DNA of 64,000 bases from positions 4,712,649-4,776,648 of the forward strand of contig NC_057763.1 in the NCBI RefSeq assembly GCF_010389155.1, read 5' to 3'. Origin of the DNA: Erigeron canadensis (lineage: Eukaryota > Streptophyta > Magnoliopsida > Asterales > Asteraceae). Below, piece after piece: positions 30,702 to 42,155 of this stretch. Both the position numbers and the translations under genes were made by a program. Every line of letters starts with the position of its first letter. Position 1 is the first letter of the stretch. Below the pieces are notes generated by a model. It was not told the DNA's origin, ran no database searches, and was given only the letters and a program-made list of their open reading frames with translations.

Positions 30702-33700
30702 ATGGCGTCGATACAGGCAGTATTGGGTAACTTAACGGTGGGAGAACGGTATATATTGACCGGAGTCAACACCGGAGCATCCACTTTATCGCTTTTAGGC
30801 TCCGGATTCATTGTTCTTTGTTATTTATGCTTTAAAGAGCTTCGCAAGTTCTCTTTCAAACTCGTTTTCTATCTTGCTCTCTCTGTAAGTTGTTCTTCTT
30901 TTCATTATTTATTATATTATATAAGTCACATATGAAATTTTTATTATTTTATTTTAGATTAAATGTTTGTAGTTAGTTTTCCCCAAGTTGGTAATTAAAC
31001 GCCAATGCCGGAATGTGAACCAAAGACCTCTAGAGAGACATATGTAATTTTTATCTTGGTAAATGTTAGTTAGATTTGAACACTGGACCTCTAGTTAGTT
31101 TAAGTTGATAGGTAGATAGATTTGTGTCGTCAAAATAAGACACAGTTAGTGGGACAGAGGGAGTATATGTTTTTAGTGTAGCACCGAGTGTTAGGAATGG
31201 TTCTGCTACTAGTTTCCCCAGACATGACCTTGATTACTCCCTTTAATGTACGCATCCGACTTGCTATTTTGATGGACTTGAGGTAGTGCCTTTTTTTTTT
31301 TAATTAAGTGGGGTGACGTCAACGTTAAGATCCCTTTTGGGTGGAACTCCGAGAGGGGTTAAGAAAGTAACTAACATTTTATGTATCTTTGAATCAATCC
31401 TGGTTCAGCTCCGAAAGACGCAAGATTAATAACGGTTTCTTTCTTTCTGTTATTCGTGCAGGATATGCTTTGCAGTTTCTTCAGCATTGTTGGGTATGGA
31501 TGTTGAAGTGAAGTAAAAAAAATCTGCTTTTTTTTTTTTTGGGATAAGCAGTGATCCATTTAAAGGATTGATTCACTTATACCCAATGTTTACTAAAATA
31601 GTTTGTTTTGTATATGCAGTGATCCATCTCAAGGATTCTTCTGTTATGCCCAGGGCTATAGCACTCATTTCTTTTGTGTGGCGTCTTTCCTTTGGACTAC
31701 TACGATCGCTTTTACTCTTCATCGTACTGTTGTCAAACACAAAGCTGATGTTGAGGATTTTGAGCCAATGTTTCACTTATATGTTTGGGGTATGCATTCG
31801 TTTCTTATAAAGTTGGGTTATAGAAAAAGAGTAATCTCACTGTGTTAACTGTAAGAAAACGAACGAATAACATTCTTTATAATTTTCGTATCTGATTCTT
31901 TATTTAAAAAATTTGGATTAATAACTTGGGTAAATGATATGTTTCCTTCATATGCTTTTCAGGCATTTCATATTTCTCTTTAGTAAAACCTAACAGCAAA
32001 TTTATTTTTCCAGGAACATCAGTTGTAATGACAGTTTTACGATCTATTGGTAATGATCATGGCCATTTAGGCCACATAGGTCGTGTAGCTGCGTGGTGCT
32101 GGACAGAAACCGGAAGAACAGGAAAGGCAAGTATGAATTGGTCTTGGTTCTTTACTTAAACTTTTTATATTGTCATTTGTTACCCTTTTAAGTGGCTTTC
32201 GTTTGTAAATATAAATACTTGCTGTTCAGTTGGCAAAGCTATTGGAGGTATTATGATAAAATCCCTCTATTGCAAATTGGTTACACCTCCCGAAAATAGA
32301 AAAATAAAAAAGGAAAGCTGGTTCCTTTTAGTATATGACAGTCTTTAAAACTCTCCGCTCAAAATTTCAAATTTCCGATGTTATTTAACTTTGCGGAAGT
32401 TGCTAGCTAGTTGTCCGTAAGTCTTTGTTAGGTACTTGGGTTTCCATTTTTTTTTTATGTAGGCTTCTTATATATACTAGTTTGATCCATGGTCCATCTT
32501 CTGCACTACTTAATCCATCTTCTGCACTACTTAATCAGGGTTTGACTGCATGTTTCATGTCCGTCGAAAACTACTTAGTTGTATGTGTTATACTGTTATG
32601 CTTGTAATCTAAAATAAATTGGAAGGAACATGACTACAATACATGTCTTGAGGCATATCTTTCTTGGTTCCTCTATTGTTAAGAAAAGTTATAGCTTCGA
32701 ATAGTGTACCACTATACCCTTAATCATGAAATGTCTTCAACATATGGCAGATGTAGATACAAAGAAAAGCTAACCAGTGCCTGATCTGTACTCCCCTTCT
32801 AAAGTACCTTATAATAATGATAAAATAGTCTTCTTTGCGAATAACGGGCTGTCACAGTATCTGTAGAGTGAGTATCAGGCCTATAAAGGGTTAGCTGTGT
32901 GTCGGAATTGTTGGATCTGATGTGGTATCGAGTTAAGTGGATCATGGTGATTGAAAGGGGCTCATTTGTTTAAGGGATTTGTTAAAAAAAACTCTCTCTT
33001 TGCGTCATAACCATCGATTTTTCCATGAAAGAATCAAACACATAGAGGTCTGGTGTAAAGAGATAGTACAAGTAGAAATTTTTGAAACCAATGCTATATA
33101 ATGATGCAAGTTTATTGAATGGTTGTATTTCTACAGGCTGTCCATTTCTTTACCTTTTATGCGCCACTGTGGGGAGCAATTCTTTTCAATGGGGTCACTT
33201 ATTTTCAAGTTATACGCATGTTAAACAATGCCACGCGGGTAAGTTCACTCTATTCTACTCATATGTACTTGTATCTGTGGCCTTTGTTAATAGGGATAAC
33301 AAATACACATTTCGGACTTGGCCTAAGTCATTTTTTGTAAATTTCAGATGGCAGTAGGCATGTCAGATCGGGGTTTCCAGTCAGATACACGATTAGACAT
33401 GAAGGTATTGATGCTTTGCTCCATCACCTTATTATTAATAGAATAGGGAACTTATGTAAATTGTGGGAACTATGGGTATCATGTCCATATTGAAGCTAAT
33501 GGTTTGCCTGTTACTACCTTAGTCCAAAACATATATATTCTTTTAGTAGTCTACCACTTTCCAAAAAACATAATTTATACACCACTAACCATGGTATTAT
33601 GGGAATCTACCAAGTCATGACAACAGCCTTTTTGTTATGCAGCAGAAAGCCTGAAAATTTGCGTCTAGAAGTGGCAAGTTTGTTCTGTTTACTTGTTAAT

Positions 33701-35178
33701 AAGCTGATATCAGTTTTTTTCTTACCCCTAATTGGTCAATCAGGTCAAATTTATAGCTGTTGTAATCATATTTGATGCACTGATTATGCATGAAACGTTG
33801 AAAATTTTGGACAAAAACTTTTATAGTCAACTCAATCTGCCAAGAAGTAACATGTTTTCCCTTCACCCACTCCCCAACCTGCCCGACCTGTCCTTTTTGT
33901 CACCTCTAGTTACATAAGAATAGTTCCCACTAGCTGATCAGACTTGGTGCATTCGAGTTGAGCCCCTTGGCTAATTGGTTTATTTCTTTGTATAGGCATT
34001 GAATCGGTGGGGTTACTATCCACTCATTCTTATAGGATCATGGAGTTTCGGCACAGTCAACCGTATTCACGACTTCATTGAACCGGGTCATAAGATATTC
34101 TGGCTTTCTGTTCTTGATGTTGGAATGGCCGCCCTAATGGTAAATCTCTATATTCATACTAAGTTTATCTTTAAACTAGCATGATTCTGTTGCTTCTTGA
34201 TTTAATGGTGACTTGCTCTTTTTCATGAAAACTGAAACCTTGGACAGTCGATTTAAAAAAATTTGTCTAAGGGTGTATCTACCGACCAAAATGAATAGCT
34301 AAATCTTTTTGTTACTATGTCAGCGGCAATTATAAGAAGGAATATTTTAGTTATCCATGTGATATCACTGAAAGGAACATGATACTATTTATTACATCAA
34401 AACATGTGCAGGGTCTATTCAACTCAATAGCTTATGGCCTTAACTCTTCAGTACGACGAGCAATTTTTGAAAGACTAGATCTGTAAGTCTTTATCAACAG
34501 TTACATTTCCACTGCATATACAAAGCAAATCTTAAGACACAGAATGGGTCACAAATGTATAGGTGGCAAATTTGGAAGTTAAGGTAAAACGGGCTTTGTT
34601 CAAACCTTGTGTTTTATTGTACAGGTTAGGTTGACCTGAAAAACTTTTGTCCAACTCCAAAGTTTGTATATGTGATTACTTTGTCAAATATAATCACAAA
34701 AAATCAACTTATTATGTCTTTTGAATAAAATGATTCAGGGGGTTATACGCATTAAAAATACACATTAGGCAACTCGCGATTTGTTTGAACTGGTTCTCTT
34801 TTTAGCTGACATTGTTGAGTCTACCCATTTGATGCGTTACAGATAAAACATAACTCAAATCAATCCATTTGTAAGTAAATGGGTCAAATTAGCCATGTCA
34901 AATGCATATGCTATTGCCTTTTGCATCCATCTTTATTGATATATCATATAAATCCCAGAATCTGTCAATATCTACCACAATCATCAGAGTATATATTTTC
35001 AAAAAGTCGTATGTTAGGTACTTATACATGTTGGTTTAACATTCCGTGTACATGAATAAATATTTCCAGCTTACCTGAAAGCATTAGAAGATGGTTCCCA
35101 AAAAAGTTAATGTCAAGAAGCCAACAGCAACATGAAAGTGAACTCGTCTCTTTGAGAGTTGAAGAGCAGCGTCAATAG
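30702..35178 (+). CDS. GCR1: GCR1, seven-transmembrane GPCR-like protein
   Basis: Nine exons: 30702-30884, 31462-31493, 31620-31789, 32014-32126, 33137-33238, 33348-33404, 33996-34139, 34412-34482, 35070-35178. Total 981 nt, 326 aa, the length known for Arabidopsis GCR1. Distinctive blocks include INTGAS-like VNTGASTLSLLGSGFIVLCY, the FKELRKFSFKLVFYLALSD segment, CYAQGYSTHFFCVASFLWTT, HRTVVKHK, HFFTFYAPLWGAILFNG, NRWGYYPLILIGSW and NRIHDFIEPGHKIFWLSVLD. About seven hydrophobic segments place it in the plasma membrane. It resembles the Dictyostelium cAMP-receptor family, and Arabidopsis GCR1 has been linked to G-protein and hormone signalling. Intron 4 uses a GC donor (AAG|GCAAGT). A short stretch in exon 4 (HIGRVAA) appears to be extra compared with Arabidopsis as I remember it. 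Convergent with COPT; the stops lie 767 bp apart. Confidence 0.95.
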
Positions 35179-35945
35179 CAACACGGGGAAATCAAACCGT
35201 TCTAGATTTCGTCTTTCTTTCCATCAATGAGATGATACCGAAAGGTTCTAAAGATGTCTTAATCATATTGATTTATTTATTTTTTTCGCGGACAAAAGAG
35301 GTTCAACAGCAATCTAGAGTACTTTAATAGAGGTCCAGAGTGCTTCCATTTCTGTAGCAATTTGTTAGACTCTAGTAATTAGCATTTAGTAAGCGAATGA
35401 TGTAAAAAGGCATTAGCATGGTTGCCTTTGGCGCCTGTTTGGTAGTAACTTGATGTCTGTCATGCGCTTGAGACTCATCGCTGGCAGGTACGTGTGTATT
35501 ATGATCTTTTAGAAAGTCTATATTTGTGTATTTCTAATGGTCTAAGCATTTTTTTTTTTTGCTGAACTCCAATTTTTTAAGGTTTGCATCAATCTACTGA
35601 AGTATTTTACTAGATAAAACTGGTATGTTGGATAAGTTGGGTAACAGATCAAAAGAGGCTTGTCTGTCTCACAGTTTACAGTTTCTTTTTTGTTGGTATA
35701 AGTTGATAAATGTTGGGTGCAATGACCTAAATCTTAATTCTCTCGAGTGAGCAGCAACAAACATACATAGGAACCGAACAAACAATGTACACAGCCACAT
35801 AAATACAAACTCAAACACGTACAAATATACACATACAGTCCCACTGTGTGTGTGTGTCCTATTAGTAATCCTATTTTTGGTTTTTTTGTCAAAAAGAAGA
35901 GATCTCATTCCATACGTCACATCAAACATAGATGAAGAGCAAAGA
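35179..35945. other. Convergent 3' flanks of GCR1 and COPT
   Basis: Non-coding. It should contain the 3' UTRs and polyadenylation regions of both genes. A related but rearranged version follows the degraded GCR1 copy at 57.25-57.6 kb. Confidence 0.6.
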
Positions 35946-36480
35946 TCAACAACAAGCACAAGAATCATCGACAAGCATAATTTGTTCATCATCTGCACTC
36001 CTAAACAACCAGTATCCAACAGCCAGTCCAACCACGATTGCCATAAATACACCACCATTAAACGACATTATTGCAAGCATCATAAGGTAATTCATCGCAG
36101 AGTTTATCCCGAAAAGTAATGATCCTATGAACCTGACAACAATACATGTATATACACAATAACGGTACGAGTATTTTATATATATCCTAAATTATGGTTA
36201 CTAATAGAGTATTGAATAATCATATTTTATGAGTATCCAATTATCACCTGGCTTGTCTTCCACTGGAGCCGAACTTGGTATGAAGGAGAGGAGCATTCTC
36301 GACTGCAGTTTTGGAGGAAAGTAGCTTGAATTGCAGACGCTGATCTTCCATGAACTGATAGAAAACCGAGGCAATAAAACAAACAACTAAAGTGACAAAG
36401 TAAGCGAACCATGAATCAGTTTTCCATAAATCGACAAGTAGTGTGACATTGTTTCCCCAGTAGAAAGTCATGTGCATCAT
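35946..36480 (-). CDS. CTR/COPT copper transporter (COPT5-like)
   Basis: Two exons, 36248-36480 and 35946-36132, with a GT-AG intron; 139 aa. The start MMHMTFYWG matches the COPT5-type N-terminus, with Met and His residues that can bind Cu(I). The first membrane segment covers [19 protein letters not shown] soluble loop follows, then TM2 with the Met-x3-Met motif (MLAIM) and TM3 with the GxxxG motif (GLAVG), both hallmarks of the CTR family that form the trimeric Cu(I) pore. The tail ends with Cys residues (CACC). In Arabidopsis COPT5 acts at the vacuole/prevacuolar membrane to export copper. Upstream (36.55-36.59 kb) three GTAC cores, two in a perfect palindrome, could bind the copper regulator SPL7. 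A truncated copy lies at 57.6-57.8 kb. Confidence 0.93.
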
Positions 36481-36550
36481 GGTTGCGTTTTCGGGTTCCT
36501 TGTGCTAGCTAAAAGTGGAGTTTTAAACCAACTGTAATGTCTAAAAAGGT

Positions 36551-36574
36551 TGTGTAGTACTGCAGTACTACACA
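36551..36574. promoter_or_regulatory. 24-bp perfect palindrome with two GTAC copper-response cores
   Basis: The half-site TGTGTAGTACTG is followed by its exact inverse, ending 71 bp upstream of the COPT start codon. It contains GTAC at 36557-36560 and 36565-36568; a third GTAC is at 36584-36587. GTAC is the core bound by SPL7/CRR1-type copper-deficiency regulators. A TATA-like TTTATATAG near 36622-36632 (minus strand) would place the palindrome near or within the 5' UTR. The degraded COPT copy has two GTACs at the corresponding place (57921-57924 and 57933-57936). Confidence 0.5.
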
Positions 36575-36587
36575 TATAACTTTGTAC

Positions 36588-37269
36588 TACTTCAATTCAA
36601 TCTAATCGGTCTTTTTGTGATCTATATAAATTGACTGATCCCACTAATTTCATGATTTTTTACAATATCATAAGATTAGGATGGCATGGACATTCTAATT
36701 TATTTAGAATGGGTTGATGGAAGTTGTTTTCAAACTTTTACCACTGTGTCACCCCATCACTACGATATACTTTATAAACCTGTTTTTCGTTACAAATACA
36801 TATACAAGAAATGTTATCTTTCATTATATTATTATAAATCTAATAACTTTACTAATAAAGAAAAAGTTTATTTGAAAGAAGGAAAAACAATAAAGTGTAA
36901 GTTCAGATAGGGTGCTTTTATCTATTGAAAGTTTTTTTTATCTTATTAATTATCACAGGATTCACAGCGAAGCTTACTCTGTGTTTTATGTAACTTTTTT
37001 TTAGAAGCAATTTCACATTCCATGATTCATGAAATTGGTACAGCAATTCTTTATCCAATTTTCTGATTAACTGGGGAACTAAAAATCATTTTTTAGAAAG
37101 CTCTCTACTATTAACTTCCAGACCATATTAATATTTTAGAACAGTTATTCTTGCAAACATATATTTTAAAAAAATTAACAAACATTTTTCTCATGCAATT
37201 TATTACTCAACTAAAGTAAGCTACCTCAAGCAAGCAACAAAACAAATAGATCACCAACTCTGATACACA
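36588..37269. other. Intergenic upstream of COPT
   Basis: AT-rich DNA without a recognised gene. No RING-finger exon was found here to complete the RNFT-like fragment that lies to its right. Confidence 0.5.
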
Positions 37270-38095
37270 TTCTCGACAACAGAAGTAAGCTTAAATGTGT
37301 AAGGTATAATCCAGTCATTAAAGACGAAAATAGGCTCCCATATTCTTTGTCAAAAAGAACCGATACTACACTGGAGCAGGCAGCAAAGCACGGTATAAAA
37401 GAAATAAGCACTCCACTAAAGTCAGACTTTGACCCTATCAATGAGAAACTCAGGTCAAAGTAAGGTATACGCTAAGCAATACGGGTTATTATTTTTATGC
37501 TTTCAGTTCAGGTCTGTTTCAAGTATCTTTTTGTACCTGTTTTCCACCTCTGTTATTCTTGTAATACATTAAAAGAAAACACTTGAGCACCATTGCTGCC
37601 TGCCTTGCCATAGTATCTGAAAACCAAGAAAACCTTAGGATATTTCCTTAATTAAGACACTAAATATGACTTCTCTTATAAGAAATCAAATACACAGAGC
37701 TAGGTTCCAATGAAAACCAAAGCTTTAGCGTCAGAATTACATAAGTATAAATATAAATGTAATAAGCTTATGCTTATCAGCCATAACTCAGTAACTCTCA
37801 TCGACAATTGTTGCGTTGTAGGATGCGAGGAAGTCTTTGTATCTTACAATGAAAAAAATGTGTGCGCCGCAATCAGAATACATCTTTTACCAAATAGGCA
37901 AATGGGTAATGGGTTCGGGACTCCATCCTTGTGACACCACCAATATAACCATGCCACGTGAAGCGTAAACACAAGAGAAAAACTGACAAGAACTGAAATC
38001 TTCGTCTCTCCTTGAAAACCATTCAATGTACGCACCTCTATAAGTCCAAAAGGATGAAGCTCCTTGAATAGATAAGATTTATAGAAACGAATCAA
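37270..38095 (-). pseudogene. RNFT-type RING/transmembrane E3 ligase fragment, frameshifted
   Basis: Three exon-like pieces match conserved parts of RNFT1/2-like membrane proteins. They are TLNGFQGETKISVLVSFSLV with HVAWLYWW (about 37.93-38.08 kb), [20 protein letters not shown] after a TTTTCAG acceptor (about 37.55-37.61 kb), and KEYGSLFSSLMTGLYLT (about 37.28-37.37 kb). The last piece is flanked by family-like residues in other frames, so it holds at least two frameshifts. The RING domain expected after it was not found. These proteins are membrane-bound ubiquitin ligases. Identification is from remembered family motifs; the fragment is clearly incomplete. Confidence 0.55.
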
Positions 38096-38461
38096 GTGCT
38101 ATTAGATAATGCCTTTGGAAAGCTTATGGCTAACCTACCAACCAAACGTGTGAGAGAGTAGATGCAGAGAACACACAGGGTATTGTTTTAGTATATGCTA
38201 GCTATACTAATAATCTATTATCAGTCCAATCTGTACAAGGGAGGATCTTTTTAACTATGTTAAAAAACAGAACAATGATGAGTAAAAATCATAAGACAAG
38301 GTATATATAACTTTTTCCTAATTAATTAAGCTACATGTAAAAAAAAAAAAAAAAACATCAAAAACTTTCATCAATCAGATAAAACTATCCAATTACTAAA
38401 ACAGGCATACAACTAACAACTTGCTCATCATTATAAAAAAAACAAAAAGAAAACAGCAGGT

Positions 38462-38764
38462 TTACAAACAACCTTGTTGTGACATTAAAACAAGAGTAGC
38501 ATGAGTTATAGATTCCAGATGTTGATCATAAGCCTTCAAGGTTCTGAATCCTTTCTCACAAGGCCGACAAAAGTAGACCAAGGGTGACGGTGTAGACAAG
38601 AATTGCAATAATGTCACCGGAGGACGCCCTGCCTCCTTGCGTGTGCGGTTGTAGTAGTGCCACCCAGACGACTCGTAATGTTTATTCCGATCCCTTCTTG
38701 TGTTGAAACCCATGTTACATGTCTTGCATCTACATCGCCTTATCTTCGTCTTCCATGATCTCAA
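38462..38764 (-). CDS. Small two-zinc-finger protein related to REI1/ZNF622
   Basis: A 100-aa intronless frame. The first C2H2 finger is CKTCNMGFNTRRDRNKHY with a second His in GWHYYNRTRKEAGRPPVT; the W-H-x-Y-N-x-x-R-K-x-A-G-x-P-P-V-T tail is the signature of the first finger of REI1/ZNF622, a cytosolic factor that helps mature 60S ribosomes. A second finger follows (YFCRPCEKGFRTLKAYDQHL, then H), like REI1 finger 2. Full-length plant REI1 proteins are several times longer with further fingers, so this is either a short paralogue or a truncated copy. The linker between fingers is shorter than usual. No splice continuation was identified; Met at 38764 is the only sensible start. Confidence 0.6.
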   Translation of the reverse strand: MRSWKTKIRRCRCKTCNMGFNTRRDRNKHYESSGWHYYNRTRKEAGRPPVTLLQFLSTPSPLVYFCRPCEKGFRTLKAYDQHLESITHATLVLMSQQGCL

Positions 38765-38964
38765 AAAATATCCTATCGTCTTCTTCTGCTGCTGCTCATG
38801 CGATAATTTCGTTTTTTTCCCATAAATATATATAAATTTATGGGGTTTATATATATAAATATGTATAGGTAGGTTGTTCGTTGAATTCTTTAAAAAGATA
38901 CATCATTTTTCTATTATTATTTTATTATTTATTTTTTGAACGGCACATTTCCTAATTATTATTA

Positions 38965-39190
38965 GGGTAAATTACAAAAATCATACCTATTGTTTGTTTG
39001 AAACTACACTGGTCATACCTACAATTTAAAAATTACGCGAGACATACCCATCGTTGTCAAAAACTTACACTGACCATACCTATCGCTGACGGTCGTCTAT
39101 TTGACCATTAAGTCAAGTCACATGCCTTGCATGTGAGGTATCAAAATCGTAATTTTGCGTATACTTCAGGTATCATCTGTGTAATTTACT
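38965..39190. mobile_element. MITE with GGGTAAATTACA ends, copy 1
   Basis: About 226 bp. The left end GGGTAAATTACAAAAATCAT and the right end (other strand) GAGTAAATTACACAGATGAT are inverted copies over about 30 bases. The interior closely matches, in reverse, the element at 39986-40210. Non-coding. Confidence 0.8.
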
Positions 39191-39289
39191 CTAATAAAAA
39201 AAAATTAAGATATTTATATTTATATTTCAATTATTAAAATGGGTAGATATTCTATATTAAATTCATATATATATGGTAATACTCTGGTA

Positions 39290-39500
39290 AGAACATTCTT
39301 AAAATAAGAACGATGAGAACACTTAAATACATCATTTTGATGCATTAAAAGTCTATAAAACTAACATAGTGCATAACTAATTATCAATATTTAAGTGTTT
39401 AACAACACATTGATCCGTCAAAATCAGAAAAATCACGTTTTTTATTGGATGCATCATTTTGAAAAATATGCATCCAAGATGGATGCACAAAACAAAAAAC
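39290..39500. repeat. Partial copy of a fold-back repeat
   Basis: The stretch beginning near GAACGATGAGAACAC and running through TAAAAGTCTATAAAACTAAC and TTGATCCGTCAAAATC is closely similar to the left arm of the long inverted repeat at 62878-63156. A further partial copy lies at about 62690-62800. Confidence 0.65.
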
Positions 39501-39711
39501 ATGTTTTTCTCTGGAACTCCAAACCCAAAATGCTACAGATTGCTAATTTGAAAAATATTTTAAAACCGTAGCGAGTCTTCAACTTTGCTTTATCCCCCTA
39601 ATTTGAGGGGATGACAAAACCATATGAAAAAGTTATATTGTTTTTTCTAAAAAAAAATTTCTATCTTTTTATATATAGGTTTCTATCAAAAAAATAAATC
39701 ATAACAAATAA

Positions 39712-39742
<31 letters not shown>

Positions 39743-39985
39743 TAAAAGTAAAACTTTAGTAGTTTTATGGTTATCATCCTTGTTATATTCACTATACAAA
39801 ATAATAATGATATATATAATAATAATGCATTCTTGTATCAATTATTTTTCTCGATACATTTTTCATTAAAAAAAAACTTTTTTTTATAATTAAATTATTT
39901 TCTTTTTCCTCTCTTTTTCATATCTACCCAACTCAATAATTGAAGTATAAATAAAACTCTAAAATTCTTAATAATTTTTTATTAA

Positions 39986-40210
39986 GGTAAATTACATAAA
40001 TGATACCTGAAGTATACTAGAAATTACGATTTTGATACCTCACATGCATGGCGCGTGACTTGACTTAACAGTCAAATAGACGACCGTTAGCGATAGGTAT
40101 GGTCAGTGTAAGTTTTCGACAACGTTGGGTATGTCTCGCGTAATTTTTAAATTGTAGGTATGACCCGTGTAGTTTCGAACAAACTTCAGGTATGATTTTG
40201 GTAATTTACC
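39986..40210. mobile_element. MITE with GGTAAATTACA ends, copy 2 (inverted)
   Basis: About 225 bp with ends GGTAAATTACATAAATGATA and (other strand) GGTAAATTACCAAAATCATA. It is the reverse-oriented relative of the 38965-39190 element. Together they form a large inverted repeat with about 800 bp between, so transcripts across both could form a hairpin. Confidence 0.8.
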
Positions 40211-41452
40211 TATATTATTATTACTTTTTCGATGAGAATTTGAAACGGAGGCTTATATATATCTACCAATATATATATATATAACAAGGTCCTAAATTAA
40301 TTTTTAAACAAATAAGAACCCTTGGATGAGTTCCAACTTTGATTTAGAATCATTAGATCAAAATAATTGTATCATTACCAAATTTATTATTAAGTAAACA
40401 CAACATTAATCTTTTTATTATGTTAAACTTAAAACTTTACATACATTGTTTCTTTCTAATTTTCATACGTATAATACGTATATCATTTAATTTAATTGAC
40501 AATTTTATATAAGGTATCTGTCGACAATTTTTGTTAACTTACAATAAATATTTCTATTTATTTTGGATAGCTTTTATATGATTTACATAGATTAATTACT
40601 AGATTTTAGACCCATGTCCAACACTGGACACAGGATTTACGATATTATCAATATTAGATCTTTATATATTTAAGTAATAAAAGCTTATAAGTTTAAAGAT
40701 ATACAGCTCCAAGTGTATATTTTGCAAATTGCAATATAATAATCACAGGTTCGTCGTCACTGTCATTTTTAGCGAAGACATATTGGTGGAATTGTTTGTC
40801 GTAGTCATTCCACAAGGCACGTGCTATAATAATTTCTCTATTATAAAATATTAGAATTTTTTTTAACAAGTTATACTCATGGTATTATTATGAAAGCTAA
40901 TTTAGAATTATTTTATAAACATACTTGTAATATTGTACTTGACACACCTATAAGATGAATAAGTTTATTTTCAATCACCTGTCTTACGATAATTAATTAA
41001 CAATTGGGAATGTTTTTTTATATTTTTTGATAACAATTAGGACTTTTGATTTGAGTGACAATTGTATCTTTAAACATCAATAAGCAAAACTAATATATAA
41101 AAAAAGATAAAATTATATACCTTTTTGATTGAGAGATAGAATGAATCTTAAGTGAAGTTCCTATTGATTTGTTTTCAGTATTCAAGTAACTCTCTATTGT
41201 AAATCGTGATTCGTTATGTGATCGTCCCATGTTCAGTAATCCCTTTGTGTTTAGGATAAGGATGTTGTATATCGTCATCTGTTATTATGTTTCGGATATG
41301 TATCTAGACTTCAAATTGTGTTTATATTAAATATTAAACTAAATATTAATATTTATATTTTATAAAAAATTAATCTATTATTGATGTCAAACAAAAAAAT
41401 GTAATTAATAAGACTTTTTTTAAAGATACTAATACAAATACTAATATAATTA

Positions 41453-41565
41453 TATATTTGGACAATGATTATTAAGATTTTTAATTTATTATTAAATTAA
41501 ATAATGACATAAGCAGAAGTCTATTTGATGAAATTGAACGACTGAATTGATTAATAAGTCATTAG
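41453..41565. repeat. Dispersed direct repeat, copy 1
   Basis: About 113 bp, ending TTAATAAGTCATTAG, with a similar direct copy at 42043-42155 including the same ending. The complete Helitron at 41641-41890 lies between the two copies. Confidence 0.6.
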
Positions 41566-41640
41566 GTTTTGATCAAAGTTTTTTGTAGACAATATTTCAT
41601 ATGTTAAAATTGTTTTAATTAATTAAATGATTATCTATAA

Positions 41641-41890
41641 TCTATAATACTATATAAAAATTATAACTCATATGTTGAAAGTTTACATAAATGGGACATG
41701 CAAATTGATCATAATCCCCTTAATGAATTAAATCACCATCAACTCATAATATTAAATTACACAATTAGTCTATTATATTATAAAATATCTCCACTAACCC
41801 CTTCAAATCAAATACTTTTACCTACACCAATAGATGCCACCACCACTGTCATTGTCGGCTCGCCGCCGCATTGCGCGAGTACCATGCTCG
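41641..41890 (+). mobile_element. Complete short nonautonomous Helitron (family 2)
   Basis: It starts TCTATAATACTATATAAA right after an A and ends CTCG followed by T, the A^T insertion layout of Helitrons. The 3' end carries the GC-rich hairpin region GCCGCCGCATTGCGCGAG followed by TACCATG and CTCG. Length is 250 bp with no coding capacity. The 5' end is shared with the large element ending at 54433 and the 3' end with those at 16129 and 49992, which supports a single family. The terminus reads CTCG instead of the consensus CTRR in all three. Confidence 0.75.
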
Positions 41891-42042
41891 TAAATTTTAA
41901 ATAATTCTCTCAAGTTAAGGGGTAAAATAAATATAAATTAAGTATTCAAGGCTAAAAAGTGTAAATTATTGATGGAAAATAAAAAAGTGTAAATTAATGA
42001 GATTTTTTTTACAAATTAATATAAACACTAATATAATAATAA

Positions 42043-42155
42043 TATATTTAGATGATGATTATTATGATTTTTATTTTATAGTTAATGTAAATGATGACAC
42101 AAGCGAAAGTCAATTTGATGAAATTAAGCAATTTAATTGGTTAATAAGTCATTAG
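42043..42155. repeat. Dispersed direct repeat, copy 2
   Basis: Second copy of the 113-bp repeat at 41453-41565, about 590 bp downstream, same orientation, moderately diverged. Confidence 0.6.

Larger units (their letters stand above)
38765..41640. other. AT-rich intergenic region with MITEs
   Basis: Contains two inverted MITE copies (38965 and 39986), part of a fold-back family (39290-39500) and an (AAT)n tract at 39714-39741. No gene was recognised. Confidence 0.6.

Noticed and set aside
31145..31170. Stowaway-like end (GGGACAGAGGGAGTA) in GCR1 intron 1
   Set aside because: Only one terminus was found; without the partner end an element cannot be delimited.
35669..36058. 129-aa minus-strand open frame overlapping COPT exon 2
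   Set aside because: It is a different frame of the COPT exon and its 3' flank; the COPT frame has the family motifs.
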